Under the pieces are notes generated by a model that did no database searches, was not told where the DNA came from, and was given only the letters and a program-made list of their open reading frames with translations. A DNA stretch of 64,000 nt, from the NCBI RefSeq assembly GCF_014648275.1, contig NZ_BMQU01000001.1, forward strand, positions 248,001-312,000. Reading direction: 5' to 3'. The stretch comes from Pseudomonas laurentiana. GTDB taxonomy: Bacteria; Pseudomonadota; Gammaproteobacteria; Pseudomonadales; Pseudomonadaceae. Position 1 is the first letter of the stretch; each line of letters opens with the position of its first letter. Positions 45,928 to 55,812 of this stretch are shown one piece after another. The position numbers were made by a program, and so were the translations under genes.

Positions 45928-46844
45928 AAATTCGAAAACTGAAGCGCGCTTTCCAGCGCCTGGTTCCCGAGGGGCGTCACCTGGTCATTGGTGCGCCATT
46001 CCTGTGGCTGTTCCTGTTCTTCATGTTGCCGTTCTTCATTGTACTGAAGATCAGCTTCGCCGAAGCAGACGTGGCGATTCCGCCGTATACCGAGATCTAC
46101 ACCTTCGTCGAGCAGAAGCTCGAACTGGTGCTCAACCTCGGCAACTACGCCATGTTGACCGACGACGAGCTGTACCTGTCGGCGTACCTGGGTTCGTTGA
46201 AGATGGCCTTCATCAGCACGCTGCTGTGCTTGTTGATCGGCTTTCCAATGGCCTACGCCATTGCCAATGCGCGTAAGGAGACCCAGACGGTCCTGCTGCT
46301 GCTGATCATGATGCCGACCTGGACCGCGATCCTGATTCGGGTCTATGCCTGGATGGGCATCCTCAGCAACAACGGCCTGCTCAACGGCTTCCTGATGAGC
46401 ATGGGCCTTATCGATCAACCGTTGCAGATCCTCAATACCAACCTGGCGGTTTATATCGGCGTGGTCTACTCGTACCTGCCGTTCATGATCCTGCCGTTGT
46501 ATGCCAACCTGGTGAAGCACGACCCGAGCCTGCTTGAAGCGGCTTCCGACCTGGGTTCCAGTACGTTCAACAGCTTCTGGAAAATCACCGTACCGCTGTC
46601 CAAGAACGGCATCATCGCCGGCTGCATGCTGGTGTTCATTCCGGTGGTGGGTGAGTTCGTCATTCCAGAGCTGCTCGGCGGCCCGGAAACCCTGATGATC
46701 GGTAAAGTGCTGTGGCAAGAGTTCTTCAACAACCGTGACTGGCCAGTGGCTTCTGCTCTGGCGGTAGTGATGCTGGCGATCCTGATCGTACCGATCCTGC
46801 TCTTCAACCGTAGTCAGGCCAAAGAGATGGAGGGTCGGGCATGA
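45924..46844 (+). CDS. spuG: Polyamine importer permease SpuG
   Basis: PotH-type permease, 306 residues, about six membrane helices after a basic N-terminal tail, and an EAA loop (LLEAASDLGSSTFNSFW). Overlaps spuF upstream and spuH downstream by four bases each, typical for subunits made in equal amounts. Confidence 0.94.
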   Translation: MKIRKLKRAFQRLVPEGRHLVIGAPFLWLFLFFMLPFFIVLKISFAEADVAIPPYTEIYTFVEQKLELVLNLGNYAMLTDDELYLSAYLGSLKMAFISTLLCLLIGFPMAYAIANARKETQTVLLLLIMMPTWTAILIRVYAWMGILSNNGLLNGFLMSMGLIDQPLQILNTNLAVYIGVVYSYLPFMILPLYANLVKHDPSLLEAASDLGSSTFNSFWKITVPLSKNGIIAGCMLVFIPVVGEFVIPELLGGPETLMIGKVLWQEFFNNRDWPVASALAVVMLAILIVPILLFNRSQAKEMEGRA

Positions 46845-47737
46845 AGCGTTTCAGTTTCTCCAAGCTGATGCTGGTGATGGGCTTGCTGTTCATCTACCTG
46901 CCGATGTTGATCCTGGTGATCTACTCGTTCAACGCCTCCAAACTGGTGACGGTCTGGGGTGGCTGGTCGGTGAAGTGGTACGTTGGCCTGCTCGACAACA
47001 GCCAATTGATGGGCTCGGTGGCGCGCTCGCTGGAAATCGCCTGCTACACCGCGATTGCCGCCGTCGTGCTCGGTACCCTGGCGGCTTTCGTGCTGACCCG
47101 GGTGACCCGCTTCAAGGGTCGCACCTTGTTCGGTGGTCTGGTCACGGCGCCATTGGTCATGCCTGAGGTGATTACCGGCCTGTCGTTGCTGCTGCTGTTC
47201 GTGGCGATGGCACAGATGATCGGCTGGCCGCAGGAGCGTGGCATTTTCACCATCTGGATTGCGCACACCACCTTTTGCTCTGCCTATGTGGCGGTGGTGG
47301 TATCGGCACGCTTGCGCGAGCTGGACCTGTCCATCGAAGAGGCGGCCATGGACCTGGGCGCACGTCCGTGGAAGGTGTTCTTCCTGATCACCATCCCGAT
47401 GATTGCGCCTTCGTTGGCGGCAGGCGGCATGATGTCCTTCGCACTGTCGCTGGACGACCTGGTGTTGGCGAGCTTTGTCTCCGGTCCAGGCTCGACCACC
47501 TTGCCGATGGAGGTCTTCTCGGCCGTGCGTCTGGGCGTGAAGCCCGAAATCAACGCTGTGGCCAGCCTGATCCTGCTTTCAGTGTCGTTGGTGACCTTCC
47601 TGGTCTGGTACTTCAGCCGTCAGGCCGAAGAGCGCCGCCGTCGTGCCATTCAGCAAGCCATCGAGGAAAGCGCTGCCGACTCGTGGAAACAGCCGGACGT
47701 GCGTCGCGCGCCAGCGCCTGCTGCTGTCTCGGTGTAA
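46841..47737 (+). CDS. spuH: Polyamine importer permease SpuH
   Basis: PotI-type permease of 298 residues with about six helices and the EAA loop (IEEAAMDLGARPWKVF). Completes the SpuD/E-F-G-H importer. The C-terminal 35 residues are charged and rich in Ala/Pro, a little longer than usual. Ends the operon, followed by a hairpin and a terminator. Confidence 0.94.
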   Translation: MKRFSFSKLMLVMGLLFIYLPMLILVIYSFNASKLVTVWGGWSVKWYVGLLDNSQLMGSVARSLEIACYTAIAAVVLGTLAAFVLTRVTRFKGRTLFGGLVTAPLVMPEVITGLSLLLLFVAMAQMIGWPQERGIFTIWIAHTTFCSAYVAVVVSARLRELDLSIEEAAMDLGARPWKVFFLITIPMIAPSLAAGGMMSFALSLDDLVLASFVSGPGSTTLPMEVFSAVRLGVKPEINAVASLILLSVSLVTFLVWYFSRQAEERRRRAIQQAIEESAADSWKQPDVRRAPAPAAVSV

Positions 47738-47747
47738 CGGCTTGCCA

Positions 47748-47828
47748 GCGCATACGCCAAGAGGCGTATGCGCTGCGCAATAGCGGTACTGCCGACAAGG
47801 CCGCCTCCAACGGGGCGGCCTTTTTTGT
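47748..47828 (+). terminator. Hairpin plus rho-independent terminator after spuH
   Basis: A perfect 13-bp stem (47748-47760 with 47765-47777, loop AAGA) is followed by AAGGCCGCC/GGCGGCCTT (47799-47807 with 47816-47824), which leads into a six-T run (47823-47828). The second hairpin is the terminator; the first may protect the mRNA end. Confidence 0.92.
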
Positions 47829-47978
47829 CTGTGTGATCTGAATCAATATTCCCGCCAGCCCTACGCCCTGTAGCGTCGATTCCTGCATTCCTTCGCTGGC
47901 AGCGCGAGCGGCCCTCGTAACCCTGATCTACGCTAACACTCGCATCCTCTCTTCGACGTTGTCTCGCAAGGAGCTCGC

Positions 47979-49070
47979 ATGCCGGTGTTGCGTCCAAACC
48001 TGATCATCTGCCTGGGGCTTGCGCTGCTACTGGCTGCCTGTGGCGAGAAAAAAAATATCGAGTCGCAGCGACCACGCGTTGCTGTTCAGGTTGCCCAGAC
48101 CAATGAATACGCCTCTGCCGCGACGCTGACAGGCGATATTCAGGCGCGTGTGCAGACTGAGCTGTCGTTCCGGGTGGGCGGCAAGATCATTTCCCGCAGC
48201 GTCGACGTCGGTGACCGGGTAACGGCCAAGCAGGTGCTGGCCAGGCTTGATCCCAAGGACCTGCAGACCGATGTCGACTCTGCGGCTGCACAGGTGTTCG
48301 CCGAGCAGGCGCGTGTCACGCAGGCCAGCGCTGCATTTGGACGACAGCAGAAACTGCTACCCAAGGGCTACACCAGCCAGAGCGAGTACGACACCGCAGA
48401 AGCCGCCTTGCTCAGTAGCCGCAGTGCGCTCAAGGCCGCCGAGGCGCAATTGGCCAGCGCCCGTGAGCAGTTGAGCTACACCGCCCTGGTGGCTGATGCC
48501 GCAGGCATCATCACCGCGCGGCAGGCCGAAGTCGGGCAGGTGGTTCAAGCGACAATGCCGATTTTCAGCCTGGCTGTTGATGGACCACGAGATGCAGTGT
48601 TCAACGTGTATGAGGCGCTGAAGGTTGACCCGCGCAATGACCGTAAAGTGACCGTTCGCCTGGTCGACGATCCGCAGGTGCAAGCATTGGGGCGTGTGCG
48701 TGAGGTTAACCCGACTGTCTCGGCACAGAGCGGTACCGTGCAGGTCAAAGTCGGGCTGGACTCAACGCCCAAGGGTATGGAATTGGGTTCTGTGGTCAGT
48801 GCCACGGTAAGTGCGGCGGGTAAGGCCGGTGTCGAACTACCGTGGTCGGCCCTGACCAAGGCGCTGCATGATCCTGCTGTCTGGGTGATGGACAAGGACG
48901 GCAAGGTCAGCCTGCAGCCGGTCACGGTTAGCCGTTACTTGACCGGCAAGGTGGTGATTTCTGAAGGGCTGAAGGGCGGGGAGTCGGTGGTCGTGGCCGG
49001 TGGCCAGACCTTGCACCCTGGCGTAGAGGTCGAAGTGGCTCCGGCAAGTGCCGAAGGGGTGGCGCCATGA
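47979..49070 (+). CDS. RND pump adaptor lipoprotein 1 (TriA-like)
   Basis: Periplasmic membrane-fusion protein of 363 residues. Lipobox LLAAC at about 17-21 marks it as a lipoprotein. Lipoyl halves around a coiled-coil hairpin (GGKIISRSVDVGDRVTAKQVL, then YTALVADAAGIITARQAEVGQ) and a C-terminal beta-barrel. AAGGAG lies before ATG 47979. First of three overlapping genes; two adaptors with one RND pump is the TriABC arrangement of P. aeruginosa, which exports triclosan. Substrates here are not readable. Confidence 0.88.
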   Translation: MPVLRPNLIICLGLALLLAACGEKKNIESQRPRVAVQVAQTNEYASAATLTGDIQARVQTELSFRVGGKIISRSVDVGDRVTAKQVLARLDPKDLQTDVDSAAAQVFAEQARVTQASAAFGRQQKLLPKGYTSQSEYDTAEAALLSSRSALKAAEAQLASAREQLSYTALVADAAGIITARQAEVGQVVQATMPIFSLAVDGPRDAVFNVYEALKVDPRNDRKVTVRLVDDPQVQALGRVREVNPTVSAQSGTVQVKVGLDSTPKGMELGSVVSATVSAAGKAGVELPWSALTKALHDPAVWVMDKDGKVSLQPVTVSRYLTGKVVISEGLKGGESVVVAGGQTLHPGVEVEVAPASAEGVAP

Positions 49071-50131
49071 AGCCGGCCGCGATGTTGTTGGGCACTTGCC
49101 TGTTGTTGGTCGCCTGTACCGAAGAGCACAGCGAGGAGCCGGTTCGGCCTGTATTGACGCTGCGGGCAACCTCGCAGGGCGAGCAGCAGCTAGGGCGTTT
49201 CGCCGGGAGCATCCAGGCCCGCTATGAAACCAACCTGGGTTTCCGGGTGGGCGGACGAATCGCTCAACGCCATGTGGATGTCGGCACTGAAGTGGCCAAA
49301 GATGGCTTGTTGGCGACGCTTGATCCCACCGATCAGCGTAACCAACTGCGCGCCGCCGAGGGCGACCTTGCCAAGATCCAGGCCCAACTGATCAATGCCC
49401 AGGCCAATGCCCGACGTCAACAGCAGTTGTACGACCGGGGTGTCGGTGCGCAGGCCCAGCTGGATATTGCCCAGACTAACCTGAAGACCACCAAGGCTAC
49501 CCTGGATCAGGCCAGTGCGGCGTTCAGGCTGGCGCGTGACCAGCTCGGCTACACCGAGCTGCACACTGACCACGCCGGGGTTGTGACGGCCTGGCAAGCC
49601 GAGGCCGGGCAGACCGTTACCGCCGGCCAGCCAGTCGCCACGCTGGCCCGTCCTGATGTCAAGGAAGCGGTCATCGACCTGCCGATAACACTGGCCGAAC
49701 AGTTACCCAAGGGCGTGCATTTCTACGTCGAGGCACAGCTTGACCCCAGCACCCATACCTCGGCCACGCTGCGTGAACTCGAACCTCAGGCCGATGCGGC
49801 GACCCGGACCCGCCGTGCCCGTTTGACACTGGCCGAGTCGCCACTCGGTTTTCGTCTTGGGACGGCGATCAGTGTTTCCCTCAGTTCACCCGTGACACCC
49901 CGTGTGGAGCTTCCGCCCAGCGCCGTGCAGGACTCGGACGGCCAGAGCCGGGTGTGGGTCGTCGATGAGCAGCAGCAAACGGTCTCACCCCGCGATGTGA
50001 AGGTGCTTGAGCGCACCGACGAGTGGGTCGCGTTGGCCTCGGGTGTGCAGGTTGGGGAGCGAGTGGTCAGTGCTGGTGTACACAGCCTGAAGCCAGGGCA
50101 AAAGGTCAAACTTGATGAGGTGGGCCCATGA
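49067..50131 (+). CDS. RND pump adaptor lipoprotein 2 (TriB-like)
   Basis: Second adaptor, 354 residues, lipobox LLVAC near residue 17, coiled-coil hairpin around 100-155 and lipoyl halves (GGRIAQRHVDVGTEVAKDGLL, YTELHTDHAGVVTAWQAEAGQ). Coupled on both sides by ATGA overlaps. Distinct in sequence from adaptor 1, so the pair probably forms a mixed ring on the pump, as with TriA-TriB. Confidence 0.88.
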   Translation: MKPAAMLLGTCLLLVACTEEHSEEPVRPVLTLRATSQGEQQLGRFAGSIQARYETNLGFRVGGRIAQRHVDVGTEVAKDGLLATLDPTDQRNQLRAAEGDLAKIQAQLINAQANARRQQQLYDRGVGAQAQLDIAQTNLKTTKATLDQASAAFRLARDQLGYTELHTDHAGVVTAWQAEAGQTVTAGQPVATLARPDVKEAVIDLPITLAEQLPKGVHFYVEAQLDPSTHTSATLRELEPQADAATRTRRARLTLAESPLGFRLGTAISVSLSSPVTPRVELPPSAVQDSDGQSRVWVVDEQQQTVSPRDVKVLERTDEWVALASGVQVGERVVSAGVHSLKPGQKVKLDEVGP

Positions 50132-53100
50132 AAGGGAGTTTCAACCTGTCCGAATGGGCGCTCAAACACCAATCGTTCGTCTGGTACCTGATGTTTGTAT
50201 CCCTGTTGATGGGCGTGTTCTCTTACCTGAACCTGGGCCGGGAAGAAGACCCGTCTTTCACCATCAAGACCATGGTCATCCAGACCAGTTGGCCGGGTGC
50301 GACCCAGGATGAGACCCTCAATCAGATCACCGACCGGATCGAAAAGAAGCTCGAAGAGCTGGACTCCCTCGACTACGTGAAAAGCTATACCCGGCCGGGA
50401 GAGTCGACGGTGTACGTCAACCTGCTCGACACCACCAAGGCCAAGGACATTCCGGAAATCTGGTACCAGGTGCGCAAGAAGATCCAGGACATCAAGGGTG
50501 ATTTTCCCAAGGGCGTCCAGGGCCCGGGATTCAACGATGAGTTTGGCGACGTGTATGGCTCCATCTATGCCTTCACCGCCGATGGCTTGTCCATGCGTCA
50601 GTTGCGCGATTATGTCGAGCAGGTACGGGCCGAGATTCGCTCGGTGCAGAACCTGGGCAAGGTCTTGATGCTCGGCGCACAGGACGAAGTGCTCTACCTG
50701 AATTTCTCCACCCGCAAGCTGGCTGCCCTGGGCATTGATCGGCGTCAGGCGTTACAGGCCCTGCAAGCGCAGAACGCGGTAACGCCTGCTGGCATCATCG
50801 AGGCCGGGCCGGAGCGCATTTCAGTACGCACCAGCGGCCAGTTCGCCTCCGAAAAAGACCTGGAGCAGGTCAGCCTGCGGCTTAACGACCGTTTTTACCG
50901 GTTGGCCGACATCGCTGATATCAGTCGTGGGTATGTCGACCCGCCGACACCGATGTTCCGCTTCAATGGTCAAACCGCGATTGGCCTGGCAATCGGTATG
51001 AAAGCCGGTGGCAACATGCAGGTGTTCGGTGAGGCCCTGCACAAGAAGATGAAGCAAGTGATCGCCGATCTGCCGGTGGGTGTCGGTGTGCATAACGTTT
51101 CCGACCAGGCGGTGGTGGTCGAGGAGGCCGTCGGTGGTTTTACCAGCGCGCTGTTCGAGGCGGTGGTGATTGTGCTGGTGGTGAGCTTCATCAGCCTTGG
51201 CGTGCGCGCCGGCTTGGTGGTGGCCTGCTCGATCCCGCTGGTGTTGGCCATGGTCTTTGTGTTCATGGAGTACAGCGGTATCACCATGCAGCGGATCTCT
51301 CTCGGTGCGTTGATCATTGCATTGGGGCTGTTGGTGGACGATGCCATGATCACCGTCGAGGTCATGGTCACCCGTCTGGAAATGGGCGAGACCAAAGAAC
51401 AGGCGGCGACCTTCGCCTATACCTCGACAGCCTTCCCCATGTTGACCGGCACACTGGTGACCGTTGCCGGTTTCGTGCCCATAGGCCTTAATGCCAGCTC
51501 GGCAGGTGAGTACACCTATACCTTGTTTGCGGTGATTGCCGCGTCCCTGCTGGTGTCATGGGTCGTTGCCGTGCTGTTTGCCCCGGTGTTGGGCGTGCAT
51601 ATCCTCAATGCCAAAGTGAAAGCCCATGACAAGGAAGCGGGGCGTTTCGACAAGGCGTTCCAGCACGGTCTGCACTGGTGCATGCGTCATCATTGGCTAA
51701 CGATCATCGCCACGGTGCTGATGTTTGCGCTGTCGTTGTTCGCCATGCGCTTCGTGCAGAATCAGTTCTTTCCAGCTTCGGACCGTCCAGAGTTTCTTGT
51801 CGACTTCAACCTGCCGCAAAATGCCTCGATCGAGGAAACCCGCAAGGCGGTCGACCGCTTTGAAGCAACGCTCAAGGGCGACCCGGATATTGTTCGCTGG
51901 AGCAGTTACATTGGTCAGGGCGCGATCCGTTTTTACCTGCCGCTGGACCAGCAGTTGGCCAACCCCTACTTTGCCCAGTTTGTCATTGTCAGTAAGGGTT
52001 TCGAGGAACGCGGGGCGTTGATGGCCCGCTTGCGGGAGCGGCTGAAAACCGACTTCGTCGGTATCAGCACGTACCTGCAGTCACTGGAGATGGGGCCGCC
52101 AGTGGGATGGCCGATCCAGTACCGGGTCAGCGGTTCGGACATCGACCAGGTGCGGCGACATGCCATCGGGCTGGCGACATTGCTCGATAGCAACCCGAAC
52201 ATTGGCGAGATCATTTACGACTGGAACGAACCGGGCAAGGTCATGCGTATTGATATCGCCCAGGACAAGGCCCGGCAGTTGGGACTGTCTTCGGAAGATG
52301 TGGCCACTATCATGAATGGCATTGTCAGTGGTGCGGCAGTGACGCAGGTTCGTGACAACATCTACCTGATTGATTTGGTCGCCCGTGCCGACGACAGTGA
52401 GCGCGCTTCGCCACAGACGCTGCAGAACCTGCAAATTCTCCGGCCCAATGGCACCTCGATCCCGTTGCTGGCGTTCGCTACCGTGCGTTATGAGCTGGAG
52501 CAGCCGCTGGTCTGGCGGCGTGACCGCAAACCGACCATTACCGTGAAGGCTGCGGTCAGCAGCGAGATTCAACCCACGGACCTGGTCAAGCAGCTAAAGC
52601 CGCAGATCGATGCGTTCGCCGACAAGCTGCCAGTGGGTTACCAGGTGGCTACGGGGGGTACGGTGGAGTCCAGTGCCAAGGCCCAGGCACCCATTGCCAA
52701 GGTCGTACCGCTGATGCTGTTCCTGATGGCGACCTTCCTGATGATCCAGTTGCACAGTGTGCAGAAGCTGTTCCTGGTGGTCAGCGTTGCGCCGCTGGGG
52801 CTGATTGGCGTGGTGTTGGCGTTGGTGCCGACCGGTACGCCGATGGGCTTCGTCGCGATTCTGGGGATCTTGGCGCTGATCGGGATCATCATCCGTAACT
52901 CGGTGATCTTGGTGACGCAAATTGATGAGTATGAAACTCAGGGCTATGGGCCGTGGGACGCCGTCATGCAGGCGACCGATCACCGACGTCGGCCAATCCT
53001 GCTGACGGCCGCTGCGGCGAGCCTGGGCATGATCCCGATTGCGCGAGAGGTGTTCTGGGGGCCGATGGCCTACGCGATGATCGGTGGGATCATCATCGCA

Positions 53101-53175
53101 ACCTTGCTGACGTTGCTGTTCCTGCCAGCGCTGTACGTGGCCTGGTTCAAGATCGAGGAGCCAAAGCACACTTGA
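50128..53175 (+). CDS. RND-family efflux pump, TriC type
   Basis: Inner-membrane proton-driven exporter of 1015 residues, the usual HAE-1 length. Twelve membrane helices are expected: one at about 16-36, clusters near 340-500 and 860-1000, with two large periplasmic loops. The proton-relay segment LIIALGLLVDDAMITVEVMV carries the paired aspartates. No outer-membrane channel or TetR-type regulator gene adjoins it; TriC uses OpmH encoded elsewhere in P. aeruginosa. Its name here rests on the two-adaptor layout. Confidence 0.92.
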   Translation: MKGSFNLSEWALKHQSFVWYLMFVSLLMGVFSYLNLGREEDPSFTIKTMVIQTSWPGATQDETLNQITDRIEKKLEELDSLDYVKSYTRPGESTVYVNLLDTTKAKDIPEIWYQVRKKIQDIKGDFPKGVQGPGFNDEFGDVYGSIYAFTADGLSMRQLRDYVEQVRAEIRSVQNLGKVLMLGAQDEVLYLNFSTRKLAALGIDRRQALQALQAQNAVTPAGIIEAGPERISVRTSGQFASEKDLEQVSLRLNDRFYRLADIADISRGYVDPPTPMFRFNGQTAIGLAIGMKAGGNMQVFGEALHKKMKQVIADLPVGVGVHNVSDQAVVVEEAVGGFTSALFEAVVIVLVVSFISLGVRAGLVVACSIPLVLAMVFVFMEYSGITMQRISLGALIIALGLLVDDAMITVEVMVTRLEMGETKEQAATFAYTSTAFPMLTGTLVTVAGFVPIGLNASSAGEYTYTLFAVIAASLLVSWVVAVLFAPVLGVHILNAKVKAHDKEAGRFDKAFQHGLHWCMRHHWLTIIATVLMFALSLFAMRFVQNQFFPASDRPEFLVDFNLPQNASIEETRKAVDRFEATLKGDPDIVRWSSYIGQGAIRFYLPLDQQLANPYFAQFVIVSKGFEERGALMARLRERLKTDFVGISTYLQSLEMGPPVGWPIQYRVSGSDIDQVRRHAIGLATLLDSNPNIGEIIYDWNEPGKVMRIDIAQDKARQLGLSSEDVATIMNGIVSGAAVTQVRDNIYLIDLVARADDSERASPQTLQNLQILRPNGTSIPLLAFATVRYELEQPLVWRRDRKPTITVKAAVSSEIQPTDLVKQLKPQIDAFADKLPVGYQVATGGTVESSAKAQAPIAKVVPLMLFLMATFLMIQLHSVQKLFLVVSVAPLGLIGVVLALVPTGTPMGFVAILGILALIGIIIRNSVILVTQIDEYETQGYGPWDAVMQATDHRRRPILLTAAAASLGMIPIAREVFWGPMAYAMIGGIIIATLLTLLFLPALYVAWFKIEEPKHT

Positions 53176-53242
53176 CCGTGCCGATGTGCAGCGGGTGTGG
53201 CAGGTCAGCTGGTACGCGGCGCCTGCCCGCTCCCATAGGGGG

Positions 53243-53887
53243 TCAGCGCTTGTTCAAGCCCTTGGCCAGGCGGTCGCCGCCCAACTGGATCAACGCCACT
53301 AACACCACCAGCATGACGATGACCGTCAGCATGATCTGGCTGTCGAAACGTTGGTAGCCGTAACGGTAGGCAATGTCACCCAAGCCGCCTGCGCCGATGG
53401 CACCGGCCATCGCCGAGGAGTTGATCATGGTGACCAGGGTGATGGTAAAACCACCGACGATGCCTGGCAGGGCTTCAGGCAGCAATACATGCCAGACGAT
53501 ATGCCAGCGTCGGCAGCCCATCGCCTGCGCCGCCTCGATCAAGCCATGATCGACCTCGCGCAGGCTCACCTCTGCGATACGTGCGAAGAACGGTGTCGCC
53601 GCAATGGTCAGCGGTACCACCGCTGCCCAAACACCGTAGGTAGTACCCACAATCAGGCGGGTGAAGGGGATCAACGCCACCATCAGAATCAGGAACGGTA
53701 TCGAGCGGAACAGGTTGACGAAGGCACCGAGCACCCGGTTGACCGTTGGCGCCTCGAATATGCCGCCCTTGTCGCTGGTGACCAGTATGACCGCCAGCGG
53801 GATGCCCGCGAGCAGGGCGATCAGCGAAGACACCCCCACCATCAGCAAGGTATCGAGTACACCTTGCAGCAGACGATCAAACCACAT
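53243..53887 (-). CDS. metI: Methionine-type ABC transporter permease MetI
   Basis: Inner-membrane subunit of the MetNIQ importer, 214 residues, about five helices, EAA loop [19 protein letters not shown], and the conserved [17 protein letters not shown] end. Start ATG 53887 overlaps the metN stop by 11 bases. Last gene of a six-gene sulfur operon. It is convergent with the RND pump gene 67 bases away without a clear terminator. Confidence 0.93.
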   Translation of the reverse strand: MWFDRLLQGVLDTLLMVGVSSLIALLAGIPLAVILVTSDKGGIFEAPTVNRVLGAFVNLFRSIPFLILMVALIPFTRLIVGTTYGVWAAVVPLTIAATPFFARIAEVSLREVDHGLIEAAQAMGCRRWHIVWHVLLPEALPGIVGGFTITLVTMINSSAMAGAIGAGGLGDIAYRYGYQRFDSQIMLTVIVMLVVLVALIQLGGDRLAKGLNKR

Positions 53888-55004
53888 AACCGAGTACCTC
53901 CACCTGTGCGGCCCACTCCCGGGCGCGTTCGATCACGTTGTCGTGGCTATGCGGTGATTGCTCCACCGCAATGACCAACTGGCCCAGTGCTCTTCCCTGA
54001 ATCGACTCGATGCCCCCCTGCAATAGGCTGACCTGGCCTCCCAGGGCACTGAACAACGTCGACAACTGCGGTGCATGTGTGTCCCGGCCACTGACCCTCA
54101 ATCGCAGTACCAGCGCTGCCTCCGGACGGGGTGCCTGTGCGTGCAGACGGGCCTGAAGGTGCGCAGGGAGGGTGGGTTGCAGCGGTGCCAGCAAGGTCTT
54201 GCTGACATCGTGCTGTGGCTCGCCAAATACTTGCCAGACCGCGCCCTGTTCGACGATATGGCCCCTTTCCAGCACCACCACGCGATGGCAGATTTCGCGA
54301 ATCACGGCCATTTCATGGGTAATCAGCACCACGGTCAGGCCCAGGCGCTGGTTGATATCCCGCAGCAGGCCAAGGATCGATTCGGTGGTCTCCGGGTCCA
54401 GTGCCGAGGTTGCTTCGTCGCAGAGCAGGATTTCAGGGTCATGGACCAGCGCCCGGGCAATGCCGACGCGTTGTTTTTGCCCACCGGACAACTGCGCCGG
54501 ATAGACGTGATGTTTCTCCTGCAAACCGACCAGCTCCAGCAACGCAGCGACCTTGCGCTGGCGTTGATCCTTGGGCACACCGGCTACCTTCAGCGGCAGC
54601 TCGACGTTCTGCCAGACCGTCTTGGCCGACATCAGGTTGAAGTGCTGGAAGATCATGCCGATGCGCCGGCGCAGGTTCACCAGGCGGTCTTCGTCGAACT
54701 CACCGATGTCCACCTGATCGATCAGTACCCGCCCACTGCTGGGTTGTTCCAGGCGGTTGATGGTGCGAATCAGCGACGACTTGCCCGCGCCGCTACGGCC
54801 GATGATGCCGAAGATTTCGCCGCGCTGGATGTTCAGGTCGATCCCTGACAGTGCCGGGGCCGCTTGCCCCGGGTAGGTCTTGTTCAGGCCGATGAACCGG
54901 ATATGGGCTGTGCTCAGTTCCGGGTGCAGGGCCCTTTGCTGAGCGTTTTGAGGCGGCGTGAACGGTTGCGCGTCCAGCGCCAGACGGGCGTTGGCGGCAC
55001 TCAT
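53877..55004 (-). CDS. metN: Methionine-type ABC transporter ATPase MetN
   Basis: ATPase subunit, 375 residues: Walker [10 protein letters not shown], signature LSGGQKQR, Walker [14 protein letters not shown] and ITHEM switch, with a C-terminal NIL domain (about 290-375) that in E. coli MetN binds methionine and inhibits transport. A 30-residue N-terminal extension precedes the ATPase fold. Start ATG 55004 is one base after the metQ stop; an in-frame earlier start would lie within metQ and is rejected. Confidence 0.93.
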   Translation of the reverse strand: MSAANARLALDAQPFTPPQNAQQRALHPELSTAHIRFIGLNKTYPGQAAPALSGIDLNIQRGEIFGIIGRSGAGKSSLIRTINRLEQPSSGRVLIDQVDIGEFDEDRLVNLRRRIGMIFQHFNLMSAKTVWQNVELPLKVAGVPKDQRQRKVAALLELVGLQEKHHVYPAQLSGGQKQRVGIARALVHDPEILLCDEATSALDPETTESILGLLRDINQRLGLTVVLITHEMAVIREICHRVVVLERGHIVEQGAVWQVFGEPQHDVSKTLLAPLQPTLPAHLQARLHAQAPRPEAALVLRLRVSGRDTHAPQLSTLFSALGGQVSLLQGGIESIQGRALGQLVIAVEQSPHSHDNVIERAREWAAQVEVLGYVV

Positions 55005-55005
55005 G

Positions 55006-55812
55006 TCAACGCTCCCAGCCAGGCTGATAGAGCTTGCCGTAGGCCTTGTCCAGTGCGCTATGGACGACCGGCGAGTGTTGGTAGATATCAATGAACCTGG
55101 CCAGGCGTGGGTCATCTTTGCTTTGCGGCTTGATCACGAATTGAATCACGTATTCCTTGTGATCCAGGCCGTCGAACAGCAACGCGGAGTTGGCATCGAA
55201 GGTTTTTGCCAGGCGAATGTAGTGCGGATACCCCTGTACCAGGTCGGCATCATCGTAGGCCCGCACCAGTTGTACGGCTTCGACCTGAAGGATCTTCAGC
55301 TTCTTTGGGTTGGCGACGATGTCGTCTTCGGTCGCCTTGTAGCCAACACCGGGCTTGAGGGTGATCAAGCCGGCCTTGGCCAGCAACTGCAGGCCGCGTC
55401 CGCTGTTGATCGGGTCGTTGGCAATGGCGACGCTGGCGCCTTCGGGCAGTTCGGCGAGGCTTTTGTAGCGTTTCGAGTACAGCCCGACGTTGTTGATGAT
55501 TCCGGGTGCATAAGGCACCAGGTCGAAACCGGCGGCGCTCTTGGCATTCTCCAGGAACGGGATGTGTTGGTAGTAGTTCACATCGATGTCACCGTTGGCG
55601 AGGCTGACATTCGGTGCAATCCAGTCGCTGAACTCGATCAACTCCACCTTCAGCCCCTGCTTTTGGGCTTCGCTGACTGCCGCTTCAAGAGGCGGAGCGA
55701 AGGCTGCAGTGGTGCCGATTTTCAGTGTGGCGTCGTTCGCGTGCGCAGCACCAAACAGGCCAAGGGTCAGGGCGATGCTCGCAACAGGGCGGGCCAGAAA
55801 GGTCTTAAGCAT
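55006..55812 (-). CDS. metQ: MetQ-family binding protein (second copy)
   Basis: Periplasmic receptor of the MetNI importer, 268 residues, signal peptide ending around residue 25 (AHA before NDATLK), again without lipobox cysteine. Landmarks [26 protein letters not shown] and [16 protein letters not shown]. Its start overlaps the LLM monooxygenase stop by eight bases. Lies in an operon of oxygenases, so the ligand may be an organosulfur compound rather than methionine itself. Confidence 0.88.
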   Translation of the reverse strand: MLKTFLARPVASIALTLGLFGAAHANDATLKIGTTAAFAPPLEAAVSEAQKQGLKVELIEFSDWIAPNVSLANGDIDVNYYQHIPFLENAKSAAGFDLVPYAPGIINNVGLYSKRYKSLAELPEGASVAIANDPINSGRGLQLLAKAGLITLKPGVGYKATEDDIVANPKKLKILQVEAVQLVRAYDDADLVQGYPHYIRLAKTFDANSALLFDGLDHKEYVIQFVIKPQSKDDPRLARFIDIYQHSPVVHSALDKAYGKLYQPGWER

